DNA of 31,780 nucleotides from Fragilaria crotonensis (Eukaryota; Bacillariophyta; Fragilariophyceae; Fragilariales; Fragilariaceae): NCBI GenBank assembly GCA_022925895.1, contig JAKSYS010000705.1, positions 1 to 31,780 on the forward strand, written 5' to 3'. Within the stretch, counting starts at the first letter, position 1. Each line of letters begins with the position of its first letter. Position numbers and translations under genes: made by a program. Below the pieces are notes generated by a model. It was not told where the DNA came from, searched no databases, and saw only the letters and a program-made list of their open reading frames with translations. Shown in pieces: positions 8,891-18,228 of the stretch.

Positions 8891-9306
8891 GTTGTTCTGT
8901 CTCCGTAATTGTACGCATCAAACGTTTCTCTCAATCGACACTCCGTCGCATTCGGAATGGAAAGACACTTGCAAGCGATTAGTTCCGGCGTCAAGAAGGT
9001 CGGTGTCGATGTGAGTGCCGCCCCCGTATTTGGTGCCGGTGTGGGGGGCATCGTAGTAGTAGGTTTGGGGCTGGCGCGTGTCTGCAATAGGCGCCGAGGA
9101 GGGAGGCGCTATGGTTGGGTCAGGGCTGATGCGCGCGACTGCAATAGGTACGCGTGTGGGGGCATCGTACGTGGTCGGCGGGTGGGATGAGACGACTTCG
9201 CTGCAGCAGGTGGTCGAAAATAAGTAAAGACGTATACTACTGCAGTGACAAGTAGAATCCAACCAGACAAGGCAAGGAACACGAAAATCCACCGATACCA
9301 CTTCAT

Positions 9307-10003
9307 TCTGCCCGAGGTATCGACTATAAACAGAGTGAAATAGCACAGTGAAACGTGGTTTTTGAACTTATCTCCAACTGATAAATGTGGTGGACTCTTT
9401 CGTTATGAAGGAAATCTCAACTCCCAGTAGGGAGTGCAGCGCTGACTAAATAATGAAGCAAAGTGCGACGATTCGTTCGGAACATACTGAACTATTTAGC
9501 AGCTTTCAGTACCAAGCATCGTAGGTATCAACGAGAGAAGCTGGTTCTGTCTCGCATTCGACTGAATACAAAAATACGACTACCACCCAGCCCCCACTGA
9601 AACAACGTCGTGTCTGGTTATCATACACACACTGGACAAAAGCTGCGCAACTACTACTGCACTGCCCAACGATCACTGTCAGTCATGCATTGACGATCCT
9701 TTCATTCATGGACAGTTGCGCAACGATTGAAAATGTCAGTTTACGACCATCAATGCGGCGAATCAACCGCACACGGTTTTCAATATATGTTATCATTTCT
9801 TGAACTCGTCGCTTTACTTAGGGTACTACTGCAGTACATGTAGTCGCAAGTAGATGAGTGTAGAAGATGCACTACTATATAATGGTCATTGTTTAGAACA
9901 CCCTTTTGTCCGTATCAGTATGATTGCATATGGATATATGAAAACATCGGATCCCGGCTTCCTACAGGATGCCCATTCTGGAGAACGTTGATAACTATCA
10001 GAA
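9307..10003. other. Intergenic, upstream of the LRR gene
   Basis: About 700 bp contain no convincing gene. The only open stretches are short and have no family resemblance. The part next to 9306 would hold the LRR gene promoter, but no motif stands out. Confidence 0.5.
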
Positions 10004-10005
10004 TA

Positions 10006-10100
10006 GGGAGATCCGGGTAGAGTTGCGTTTCCACCAAAACGATTCTGTTTGGATTCAGAACCGGTTATGAGACGCACACACCAAAATAAAAACGAAATGT
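10006..10100 (+). mobile_element. One end of a TA-flanked inverted-repeat element
   Basis: GGGAGATCCGGGTAGAG begins at 10006 directly after TA, as at 12615. The following 60 bp match the reverse complement of the right end of the 12615-13564 element, including CAGAACCGGTTATGAG. I could not find a second terminus, so this is a diverged or truncated relative. Confidence 0.6.
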
Positions 10101-10133
10101 CCTCTCGCTCCCCGCCCATGACAAACGATTGCA

Positions 10134-10628
10134 ATGCCACTAATGTGGCCGCTGCACCACAGAGTTAAAAATCCCGTATCGACTTATGTTGATACGGCGG
10201 ATCGAAGAACGACGCAAACGACAGTGCTCAAAAACGGGATTCTGTTGAGAACGAAGAAGGTTCATCTTGGGTGGATCAGTACGGCTCCAGTGGCGAGGGA
10301 CTCTTGGAAAGGGTGTCATCCTCACCATTGTTGTGGCCTAATATCCAGTGTTGGAGACCAAGGACAACTGGATGGATATCATGATTGCCAAGAGAAAAAT
10401 ATGACGATGGAATCTCACCAGCAGAAGGAAAACACGGAAAGGGAATTCAAGATGCAGGAGCAGATGATGAACGTCATGACCGCAGTCATGAATCGTTTTC
10501 CAGATGGAGGATCTGGCACCAGGGGGGTTGCTCCTAGTATTACTGCCTTTGCTTCCCATGATCAAAGTGCTGCTGGTGGGGGTGATACTGGTGGTTGTGA
10601 TGATGACGATAGTGACAAGGAGAATTGA
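10134..10628 (+). CDS. Doubtful ORF, Met-rich amphipathic segment
   Basis: A 164-codon ATG frame. Its first half has no protein-like features and overlaps the flank of the inverted-repeat element. The second half (EREFKMQEQMMNVMTAVMNR) could form an amphipathic helix, followed by Gly-rich and Asp-rich residues (DDDDSDKEN) at the end. I do not recognise a family. It may be the tail of a larger, decayed gene or chance. Confidence 0.2.
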   Translation: MPLMWPLHHRVKNPVSTYVDTADRRTTQTTVLKNGILLRTKKVHLGWISTAPVARDSWKGCHPHHCCGLISSVGDQGQLDGYHDCQEKNMTMESHQQKENTEREFKMQEQMMNVMTAVMNRFPDGGSGTRGVAPSITAFASHDQSAAGGGDTGGCDDDDSDKEN

Positions 10629-11322
10629 TGACGTTGCTGCAAGATATGCTGGGGATACGACGATGGTATGGTAGCTAGTAGTACTCAAGCGACCATGCCA
10701 TCGCAAAACAACAATTCATACTTCTTTTAGTACTTTAGAGATAGTGATGCTAGCTAGTACTACTAGTTCTGCTAATCAATAAGTTGCTAATAGTAGTTAT
10801 CAATTGACACATGCGGTCGCCCGCAGAATCGAAAAAAACTAATCGTCTGCTTCCCATAAAAAGTTGTCCTGAGGTTGCAAAGAAAGGTCGCAACTACGTA
10901 ATAGTACTTTGCAACTGGAATTTGGTATATCTTCAGACCATTTCTGAAGTTGACAAACGCCCATGGTTGGGGGATGTAGGCGAAACCTCACTCGACACGT
11001 TCGCGAACGCTGGACATTTGGCTCGTATTCCATTGAACTTTTGCGAGAACCATTGGGGGGGATCGTTCATCTAGCTAGTAGGCCAGTAGAAAAGCTATTG
11101 CCCGTCATTGCTGAACCACTTGCATGGAATCGGCGCGTACGCCAAACGCAGAGTGGGCCGCCATCGGAGCAAAATATCAGCGCAGGGTGTGTATTCAATA
11201 CGATAAAAGCACAGGCAAAACAGCCATAAACAAAAATATACCCCATTATAAGACAGAGCAAATTCATCGGTGCAGTAGTCTCGAGTAATCGTACTACCAC
11301 TGAACAAAAAAGCACCATGGAG
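10629..11322. other. Intergenic, with one hairpin
   Basis: No supported gene. An imperfect inverted repeat (CGATGGTATGGT at 10661-10672, ACCATGCCATCG at 10692-10703; 11 of 12 pairs) could form a stem. The remainder shows nothing recognisable. Confidence 0.45.
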
Positions 11323-12109
11323 TTACAGACTTTGCTTGCCGCGACTGCAGCAAACAACAATCAGAGTGATGATCACCACAACGATGAGAACGATGACACC
11401 GATCCCACCATAGAAAGCTGTCGGGTTACTCTGCTCCAGGCCCTTTGCCTTTGCAACAAAGTTCCCTGGATGGTGCCGAGGTTGGCTCATCCGTCGGGGT
11501 TGGTCTGGCAGTGGTCCTCCAAATCGTAGGTGCCTTGGTCGGGCGCCTCGTCACGACGGCTGATGTAGGCGGAGATGGCGACGGCGGAGGCGTTTGCACA
11601 CTTTTGAAGTTTCCCAACGAAACAATGACATTGTCCACATACGATCCTGTCTTGAGAGTTACCAGCACATACGCCGCTGCGTAATTGAAATACGATGCTA
11701 CGTTTTTGGCAGTGCTTGACACATAGAGGCTGACCTTGCCATTGATTGTGTAGCAATTGGTTACGTTAGTGACGCAGGCGCCTGCAATCGTATCTTTTGG
11801 ATCCAGATCGAGGCCAACCACGTCCGGAAAGTCAGAAGTATCCGTTCCACTTGCTGCGCAGGAGGGGATCATGAAGGGGGCGACTTTCTCCGCAAGTGCC
11901 TTTTCGATCGCTGGCAGGATGGCTGTCTTGATGTCTGCCTGTGTTGTTCCATTCTGTACAATAAGATCGTATTTGAAGGACATCCCTATAAACTCGCCGC
12001 TGTCGACCCCAATGAACCTGTCAACGACGGTACACCCAGCCGAGACGTCCTTTGTCGTGAATGAAAGGACGAGCACGAGGACGAGGAGGATTGCCTTACC
12101 ACACTGCAT
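11323..12109 (-). CDS. Paralog copy 1: secreted/membrane protein with mucin-like stalk
   Basis: The start is placed at 12109 (MQCGKAIL) because it aligns with the starts of the paralogs; an in-frame ATG at 12118 is the alternative. Residues 1-25 are a signal peptide. A compact domain of about 150 residues follows, with Cys in AGCTVVDRF, IPSCAAS, GACVTN and NCYTINGK, then a Pro/Thr/Ser-rich stalk (TRRPTKAPTIWRTTARPT). The first frame ends at 11426. A frame change near 11465 gives a membrane segment (GGIGVIVLIVVVIITLIVV) and a short basic tail ending at 11323, as in the paralogs, so a type I membrane protein is likely. The domain is roughly SEA-like in length and pattern, but I do not recognise the family. 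Confidence 0.75.
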
Positions 12110-12411
12110 GATGGACATCGGATGCCCTGCGAACCTGTGAGAGCGCGTCGATTCGGATCGTTATGGTAAGAAGATAACGAGAATGTATGAAGGTAATGTA
12201 AATGTAGGCAAGTATCAATGTTTTAAGCACATGCTCCCACATCTTACCTCGTACACGGGGGGTGGGGGATGGCTCACATGTGCAGTTTTGCTCCCAATTC
12301 TCAATTGAGTGAAATCTTTACGGACGTATCCTTAATGAGGTCTTTGCTATCACCCCAAGCATAATTCATACGGACTACTGGTACCAAATAGACGAATCAA
12401 ATTAACTCCAA
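12110..12411 (-). promoter_or_regulatory. Upstream region of copy 1 with shared motif
   Basis: This contains TTGAGTGAA at 12305-12313, read as TTCACTCAA on the coding strand, about 200 bp before the start, with CCTTAA 20 bp further on. The same motif lies upstream of all four paralogs. No other gene is visible here. Confidence 0.45.
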
Positions 12412-12614
12412 GGAATTGTACTACCGTTAGCTACTAGTAGTATGTGAAGTGTACTGTAGGTGCTGCAGCCTGAAGCGCAACAATATATTGTATGTACAAT
12501 ATATTGCAAAATATTGTTACCAATATATATTGTATCGGTTCGTCTGACAATAACAATATACTGTATTGGCGTTTCCAACAATACCAATATATTGTATTGG
12601 TAGGTCCAACAATA
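12412..12614. repeat. Palindrome-rich array, left part of block A
   Basis: This opens the duplicated block (compare 23939 on). After a unique lead, units built on the palindrome CAATATATTG alternate with spacers of the form TTGG-N5-CCAA (for example TTGGTAGGTCCAA). The array is interrupted at 12614 by the DNA element. Confidence 0.85.
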
Positions 12615-12639
12615 GGGAGATCCGGGTAGAGTCGTGATT

Positions 12640-12676
12640 CCACTAAGTTTCCCTTGTCATAAGGGAACCTTAGTGG
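12640..12676. other. Hairpin near the left end of the DNA element
   Basis: CCACTAAGTTTCCCTT and AAGGGAACCTTAGTGG pair at 15 of 16 positions around a 5-nt loop (GTCAT). Confidence 0.8.
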
Positions 12677-12750
12677 AAGGGAAAGTCCGGAATTAGAGAT
12701 CCGGGTTGACGTGCGGCAAGTGAAATTTCTACTAAATTCCTGGACAGGGA

Positions 12751-13275
12751 TTCCTCCTGAACGTCAAACAAGATTCCGCTGTGAGTTGATTTTTCATCGA
12801 AAGCCTGTTGGTGGGTTGTTTTCAGCTAATTCGGATTGCTGAGCACTGTCGTTTCTATTGCTAGATTTTCCGTATCGATATTAGTCTATAGTCTAAACAT
12901 AAGTCAGTGGTTTAGGGGATACATTATCTGTATCGCAATCGCCGTTGTGATCGGAGAGCGACGACATCGTTTTTGCTCTGAGCGCGCCAAGCCAACGCTC
13001 GAAATTTCGAATAAACTTCAGCACAAGGATTCCTCAGTAAAATGGGAAAGATTCCGCACAAGGTCCGTGTTGTCAAGTAGTGTTGGTGCTCGAATCTCAG
13101 CGGATTCGAATTTTTGAGCATTGTCGTTTGTACCGTTAAATCCGCAATGTCCACATTAGTCTAGGAAAGATGACAAGTCAGAAGTGAAGGTGATTCTTGC
13201 ACCGGTTTTGCAATCGACGTCATGGCGGGAGAGGGATGTCGTCGTTTTCCGGTTGGTGCCGACTAATTCGAACGC
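12751..13275. repeat. Imperfect tandem duplication of about 250 bp in the DNA element
   Basis: Copy a (about 12751-13015) and copy b (about 13026-13275) share ordered matches: GATTCCTC...AGATTCCG, TGAGCA(C/T)TGTCGTTT, A(T/C)ATTAGTCTA, GCAATCG(C/A)CGT and the following CGTCGTTTT-like segment. This suggests one internal duplication that has since diverged. Confidence 0.6.
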
Positions 13276-13566
13276 TTTTGTTGACAGCTTTGTCTTCAAG
13301 TACGACGTCCTGCTTTGGCTTACATAAATGTAGTGCAACGTGGAACTTGGAAAGCAATAATTTGACACGTGTAACGGAGTCTTGATAGCAGAAAACGCAG
13401 TGGAATGAAGCAGCGTCAAACTTCCACTAAGCCCCGAGGATCGACCTTTATCAGAAATTGCGAAACAAGATTCCCTTTTTCTGATCCGTTATTGTGACTC
13501 ATAACCGGTTCTGAGCTGAAATAGCAGAAACGTTAGTAGAAACACGACTCCACCCGGATCTCCCTA

Positions 13567-13795
13567 ATAACAATATATTAATAACAATATATTGTACAAT
13601 ATATTGTATATGTACAGTAAGACAGTAGTAGTATGATCTACTACAGTACTGCTGAGCAGCGTACCAGCGTGCCGTACGTAGTATGAAGTACTCCGAGTAT
13701 GAACAATATATTGTAATATATTGCAATATATTGTTATCAATATATTGTATTGGTCTGTCGGACAATAACAATATATTGTATTGGACTGTCTGACA
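13567..13795. repeat. Palindrome-rich array, right part of block A
   Basis: The CAATATATTG units continue, with spacers such as GGTCTGTCGGACAATA. A non-array stretch at about 13608-13702 (GTACAGTAAGACAGTAGTAG...) also occurs at 24205-24290 in block B. Confidence 0.85.
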
Positions 13796-14775
13796 GCAGC
13801 CTCCACACTCCACAGTCCATATTGCATACAACTCTGTAACACTACCTAGTACTGTAGTACCAGCCTATATACTTATACCGGTCCTCCTCCAAACTACAGT
13901 ACGAGTATCACAATCCACAATACAGAATACAGGCACCGACACCGGGAGTAGCATTTTCTACAATACTTAGCCTGACTATTCTCCTGTTTCAAAAAAAACA
14001 TTATTAGGAATTAGGATAGCACGCCCAAAGGAGTTGTGGTGAAAGTGGAGAGCGGAGAGCCAAAAGATTGTTGGAGTCTTCTAGCTGGTCGCATTGTGGG
14101 AAGCTTATTTTGTGTCAGAAGCTCTTGTGAAAACATGGTCTACGTGGGGCTACTATACGTTTTCTTTATTTCGTCAAGGTCATCGAAAGTTTTACTAGCA
14201 ACGCATTGCGATACCTGTCAACTACCTAAAGTCTGGTTCCCTAAAGTCTGGTTCCAAATAAGCCAGCTTAAGCACACCAGCCACAGTCTGATTCGTTCAC
14301 CTTGTTGCTATAATGCAACCAAATTACCTAGGTTCATCCCAGTACTCCCGGTCGTGTCCTTTCTCACAAAGCCGCTACCAGTCCAGTCAACCCAACTTAA
14401 GCGTTTCCAGATGCCATACTTTCAATCAGAACAAATTGGCTGACGAAGAAAACGCCTATTGACATCAAGCAGACCATCAATTTATTGTCGCTACTCTTGA
14501 CCATTTCGTCGGAAACAATATTGTGGAAGTTGGCAATTCCATGACCACTCATAGTGGCGCTATCGACCGTAAATTAATGCATCATACAACCGAGGTGGAG
14601 ACAAGTAGAGAAAGTCATATTCCGATGGTCCCAATATGTTATTATAAGACTTCTGATCAAAACTTGTTACACATGTCAGCGCTCCAATTCGCCAACGTCC
14701 ATCAAATAACACCCACGGCGATACTTCCATTTCTCAGTTCAGAGATGTAGTTGCATGGGATGAATGCTGGATTGT
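13796..14775. other. Duplicated non-coding stretch downstream of copy 2
   Basis: The sequence is nearly identical to about 24510-25514. The part from about 14170 also resembles, at lower identity, the region downstream of copy 3 (about 16410-17058). No gene is secure. Relative to block B, about 33 bp are missing near 14176. A short plus-strand frame at 14523-14750 has weak protein-level similarity to one at about 16860-16995 (see findings). Confidence 0.6.
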
Positions 14776-15694
14776 TCACTTTTTGGTGGGCTTCTTTTGC
14801 TGATTTCCATTGCCCTTACCTAGAGCGGCATCGTATACCTTCAACTTTACCTTCCAGTAGCAGTAGCAGCCCCAATGATAGCAAGTATGATTGCGACTAT
14901 GATGGACCCGATAGCAAAAAAGAAAAGACCAGGGTTGTCATTCTTGAGGTCTTTCACCATTTGAATGAATGTCTTTTCCTCACCTGATGATTCGGGTGGA
15001 ACGGATGGGGCCAGCACGGAAATTGGCAACCCAGTCCTTCTACTTCCCCATGTGGGGCTTCGGAATGTTGGGCGGGCTGTCGTCGCAGATGTTTTCTGTA
15101 CCGGCAACGGTGTTGGCGATGGCAAGGACGTGGAACTTGGTATCGCCCATGTAGGCTGTAACGACGTAGGCGACGACGAAGGGGTTTGCACACTAATGAA
15201 GTTGCCTAACGAAGCAATGGCATTATCCAAGAACGTTTCTGTCTTGAGCGTTCCGAGCACAGACGCCACTGCGAAATTGAAATAGGATGCCACATTTTTG
15301 GCAGTGGATGACACATAGACGCTCATCTTGCCGTTGATGGTGTAGCAATTGGCCACATTGGTGGCGCAGGCGCCTGCAATTGTATCTTTTGGATCCAGAT
15401 CCAGGCCAACAACGTCCGGATACTTGGAGGTGTCCGTTCCACTTGCTGCGCAGGTGGGGATAATGAAGGGGCGATTTTCTCGGCAAGTGCCTTTTCGATT
15501 GCTGGCAAGATATTTGTTCTGATATCTGCTTGGGTTGTTCCACTCTTTACCGTAAGATCGTATTTGAAGGACATGCCTACAAAGTCGCCGCTGTCGACCC
15601 CTATGAACCTGTCAACGACGGTACACCCAGCCGAGACGTCCTTTGCCGTGAATGCGAGGACGAGCAGGAGGAGGATTGCCTTACCACACCACAT
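14776..15694 (-). CDS. Paralog copy 2: secreted/membrane protein, two frame breaks
   Basis: ATG 15694 opens a signal peptide (MWCGKAILLLLVLAFTAKDV). The ectodomain with its conserved cysteines follows, then a Pro/Thr/Ser stalk, a membrane segment (LFFFAIGSIIVAIILAII) and, by comparison with copy 4, a basic tail stopping at 14776-14778. The frame breaks at 15468-15471, where copies 3 and 4 have GGGGG and this copy GGGG, and again at 14870-14873, where copy 4 has CCCCC and this one CCCC. Both are one-base homopolymer losses. Apart from these it aligns end to end with the paralogs and may be intact in reality. Its 3' half is almost identical to copy 4. Confidence 0.75.
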
Positions 15695-17058
15695 GATGAA
15701 TGGTTAATGCCCTGTTTCCCGAAGTTTTCCCTGAGATCGAAATTGTCTGGAAACAACGAGCATGTAGCGAAGCAAACACTTCCCATGTACGCACTCATAC
15801 CAGAGTGCGAAGGTAGACTACATCATATGCAACTTTCGCATTGAGTGAAATCAAGGTAGCGTAGCCTTAACGCATTTTGGTATTTTACTGTTTTCCTGAC
15901 AACAGTCCACGCTACTGGTACTACAGAATGAGAGTTTCAAGTTTGAAGTACGAACCCTTCCAATGGCAAAAGTAACCTTAATGTGCTTGGGTACGGTGTG
16001 ATCGTACTTCACATTTCACATCATTCAAACTCCAATTAATACACTACGTTCAGACCATCAACAGTACCTCCAATGGCAACTGACTGATAGCAACACAGCA
16101 CAGGAGAGGTCCACAGGAGAGGTCCACCAGTCTCCAAAGTTTGAATAAGTTGTGCTCATGCATGCTGTAAAGCATAAGGTACAAGTACTTGCAGGCTCGG
16201 ATAACTTTCACCAGTTACTCCAGTACCCAAGTAGTCAGACTAGGATCACGAATGCATTCCAGTGCGTCGGATATATTTATGATCCATTCTACACTTAGAC
16301 ATCGCGGAAGGTGCATGGCTACAATATCGTTGGGGTCTACAAGGTGGAAACCATTTGGAAATAATATCACAGCGGTGTGCAGAAATTAGTTCAATTTCGG
16401 CCTTATACAGCTTGGTGGTTCGCCAAGCTCATCGAAAGGTATGGTTGTCGTACCTGTCGACTGAAATAGCCGGGTTCAGATTATATCGGATTCATCACAA
16501 GGAGAAAGGTCCTCATTCATTCGCCGGAGAAAGGTCCTCATTCGTTCGCCTTGCTATTATGCGACCAAATCACCACGGTTTATCCCCAGAGTTCCAGTCG
16601 TATCCTTTCTCACAATGCAAACCAAGAACAAAACCGCTCGCCGTCCACTCAATCCAATCACGCTCTGCCTCTTGTCAGGACTACTCAGCATTGCAAAATA
16701 GATCACTGTAGAACACGTCCAGCCATCAAGCTGGTCATCCATTCAATGGCGGAACCAGCAAGCAATGGTGTGCCTCGTTATCTTAAGTATGCGACTTCTC
16801 TGCGATAATCTGCGTTTCGTCGCAATTGAAAGTCCGCGTATTCGGGCGCAGTCTTCCGTAATTCAATGCATCATGCACCGAGATGAAGAAAAGAGAAATG
16901 GCTACTTGGAAGCCAAGAAAGGTGACGACAATGTTCAGATGGTCCCAGCGCCTCATTTCAAGACTACTGATCAAAGCTTGTTGCGTATTTTGAAGGTACT
17001 TACGCGGAATGAACGCCGAGATCAATCATTTTTGGTGGTCTTCTTTCGTGGACCCCAA
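15695..17058. other. Spacer between copies 2 and 3
   Basis: The end next to copy 2 is its upstream region, with TTGAGTGAA at 15841-15849 and CCTTAA 13 bp beyond. From about 16410 the sequence resembles, at reduced identity, the region downstream of copy 2, as expected if gene and downstream flank were duplicated together. AGGAGAGGTCCAC and GGAGAAAGGTCCTCATTC each occur twice locally. No secure gene. Confidence 0.5.
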
Positions 17059-17956
17059 TTACCTTCTCTTTGCTTCCTTTAATCTCTGATAGTAAATGCA
17101 GCCTCCAATGATGGCAAATAGGATTGCAAAAACGACGGAACTGATCGCAAAATAGAAAAGGCCAGGACATTGTCCTTGAGATCAATCACCCTTTGAAAGA
17201 AAGCCTTTTCACTTTCTGACAACTCGGGTGGAACGGAAGGCGCCAGCGTGTATCCAGGAGCTCAGTCCTACTCGTCGTTTTCAATGTGGGGCTTCGCACC
17301 AGGAATGTTGGGCGGGCTGTCGTCGCAGATGTTGTTTTATGTACCGGCCACCGTGTTGGCAAGGACGTAGGAGACGTTTTAGCCAATGTAGGCCGTGGCG
17401 AAGGAGGGGGAGTTGGCGATGGAGTTGGTGGCAAAGTTGGAATTGTAACGCTTTGAAAGTTTCCCAATGAAGCAATGGCAAGATCCACCAGGGTTCCTGT
17501 CTTGAGCGTTCCTAACACAGAGGCCACTGCGAAATTGAAATACGATGCAACATTATTGGCTGTGGTTGACACATAGACGCTCATCTTGCCGTTGATGGTG
17601 TAGCAATTGGCCACATTGCAGGCGCAAGCGCCTGCAATTGTATCTTTTGGGTCAAGGTCCAGGCCAACAACGTCCGGATACTTGGAAGTGTCCGTTCCAC
17701 TCGCTGCGCAGGCGGGGATCATGAAGGGGGCGATTTTTTTGGCAAGTGCCTTTTCGATTGCTGGCAAGATATTTGTTCTGATATCTGCTTGGGTTGTTCC
17801 ACTCTTTACCGTAAGATCGTATTTGAAGGACATGCCTACAAAGTCGCCGCTGTCGACCCCGATGAACCTTTTGACAACGCTACACCCAGCCGAGACGTCC
17901 TTTGCCACGATGGAAAGAGCTATCAGGAGGAGGAGGATTGCCTTACGGTACCTCAT
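17059..17956 (-). CDS. Paralog copy 3: secreted/membrane protein, two frame breaks
   Basis: ATG 17956 begins MRYRKAILLLLIALSIVAKD, a signal peptide. The ectodomain is followed by a longer Pro-rich stalk (PTPSPTPPPSPRPTLA) than in copies 2 and 4. The first frame ends at 17186. Two frame changes, at about 17270-17300 and 17161-17180, restore PSVPPELSESEKAFFQRVID, a membrane segment (FAISSVVFAILFAIIGG) and the basic end YYQRLKEAKRR, with the stop at 17059-17061. The first 120 codons and the 5' flank are almost identical to copy 4. ACACN replaces ACATN or ACVTN of the other copies, adding one Cys. Confidence 0.75.
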
Positions 17957-18228
17957 GCTGCACGGTTGATGTCCTGTATGCGCGTCGCGTCGGATAGCTA
18001 TGGATCGAGAATCGTTGAATAATACCCTTGTGAGATGACATGAACCTCTGATGAGACGCCATACTTGATCCCCCCTTTGTACAGCACCGGTACCACTAGA
18101 TGAGTATTCTTACTGTACCTCATTTCACCCCTGCAGTTTTCGCATTGAGTGAATGAAAATGCTAACCTTATCAATAAAAATACTACCGTTAAGTCTCCAT
18201 ACGGTACGAAGTACATACAGTAGTGTTG
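17957..18228 (-). promoter_or_regulatory. Upstream region of copy 3
   Basis: It is nearly identical to 26445-26718 upstream of copy 4. It contains TTGAGTGAA at 18145-18153, about 190 bp before the start. Homology to block B stops at about 18228, where retroelement sequence begins. Confidence 0.55.

Larger units (their letters stand above)
7595..9306 (-). pseudogene. Membrane-anchored leucine-rich-repeat protein, degenerate
   Basis: ATG at 9306 opens a short cytosolic start and one membrane segment (WIFVFLALSGWILLVTAVVYVF), then a Pro/Thr-rich stalk, a Cys-containing cap (CKCLSIPNATECRL) and about 15 plant-type LRRs of about 24 residues (LTSTIPSEIGLLTQL). The C-terminal cap has GEITCNSDCC. 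This is a familiar diatom layout for surface LRR proteins, which bind ligands or other proteins outside the cell. The gene is broken by two frame changes in the stalk, a 19-bp tandem duplication at 8781-8818, an in-frame TAG at 8016-8018 and a 4-bp insertion near 7980-7983. The last three are not homopolymer slips, so it is probably a true pseudogene. The ligand is unknown. Confidence 0.85.
12615..13564. mobile_element. 950-bp TA-flanked DNA element, non-autonomous
   Basis: The ends are inverted repeats: GGGAGATCCGGGTAGAGTCG at left and its near match at right, about 29 of 33 positions over 12615-12647 and 13532-13564. TA occurs on both sides (12613-12614, 13565-13566), as after Tc1/mariner-type insertion. 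Block B at 24146 on lacks the element, so its array marks the empty site. No transposase frame is visible. Inside are a hairpin at 12640-12676 and an imperfect tandem duplication of about 250 bp. Confidence 0.8.

Noticed and set aside
11067-11360. Minus-strand frame of 97 codons downstream of copy 1
   Set aside because: It partly overlaps the true C-terminal membrane segment of copy 1 in another frame and has no features of its own.
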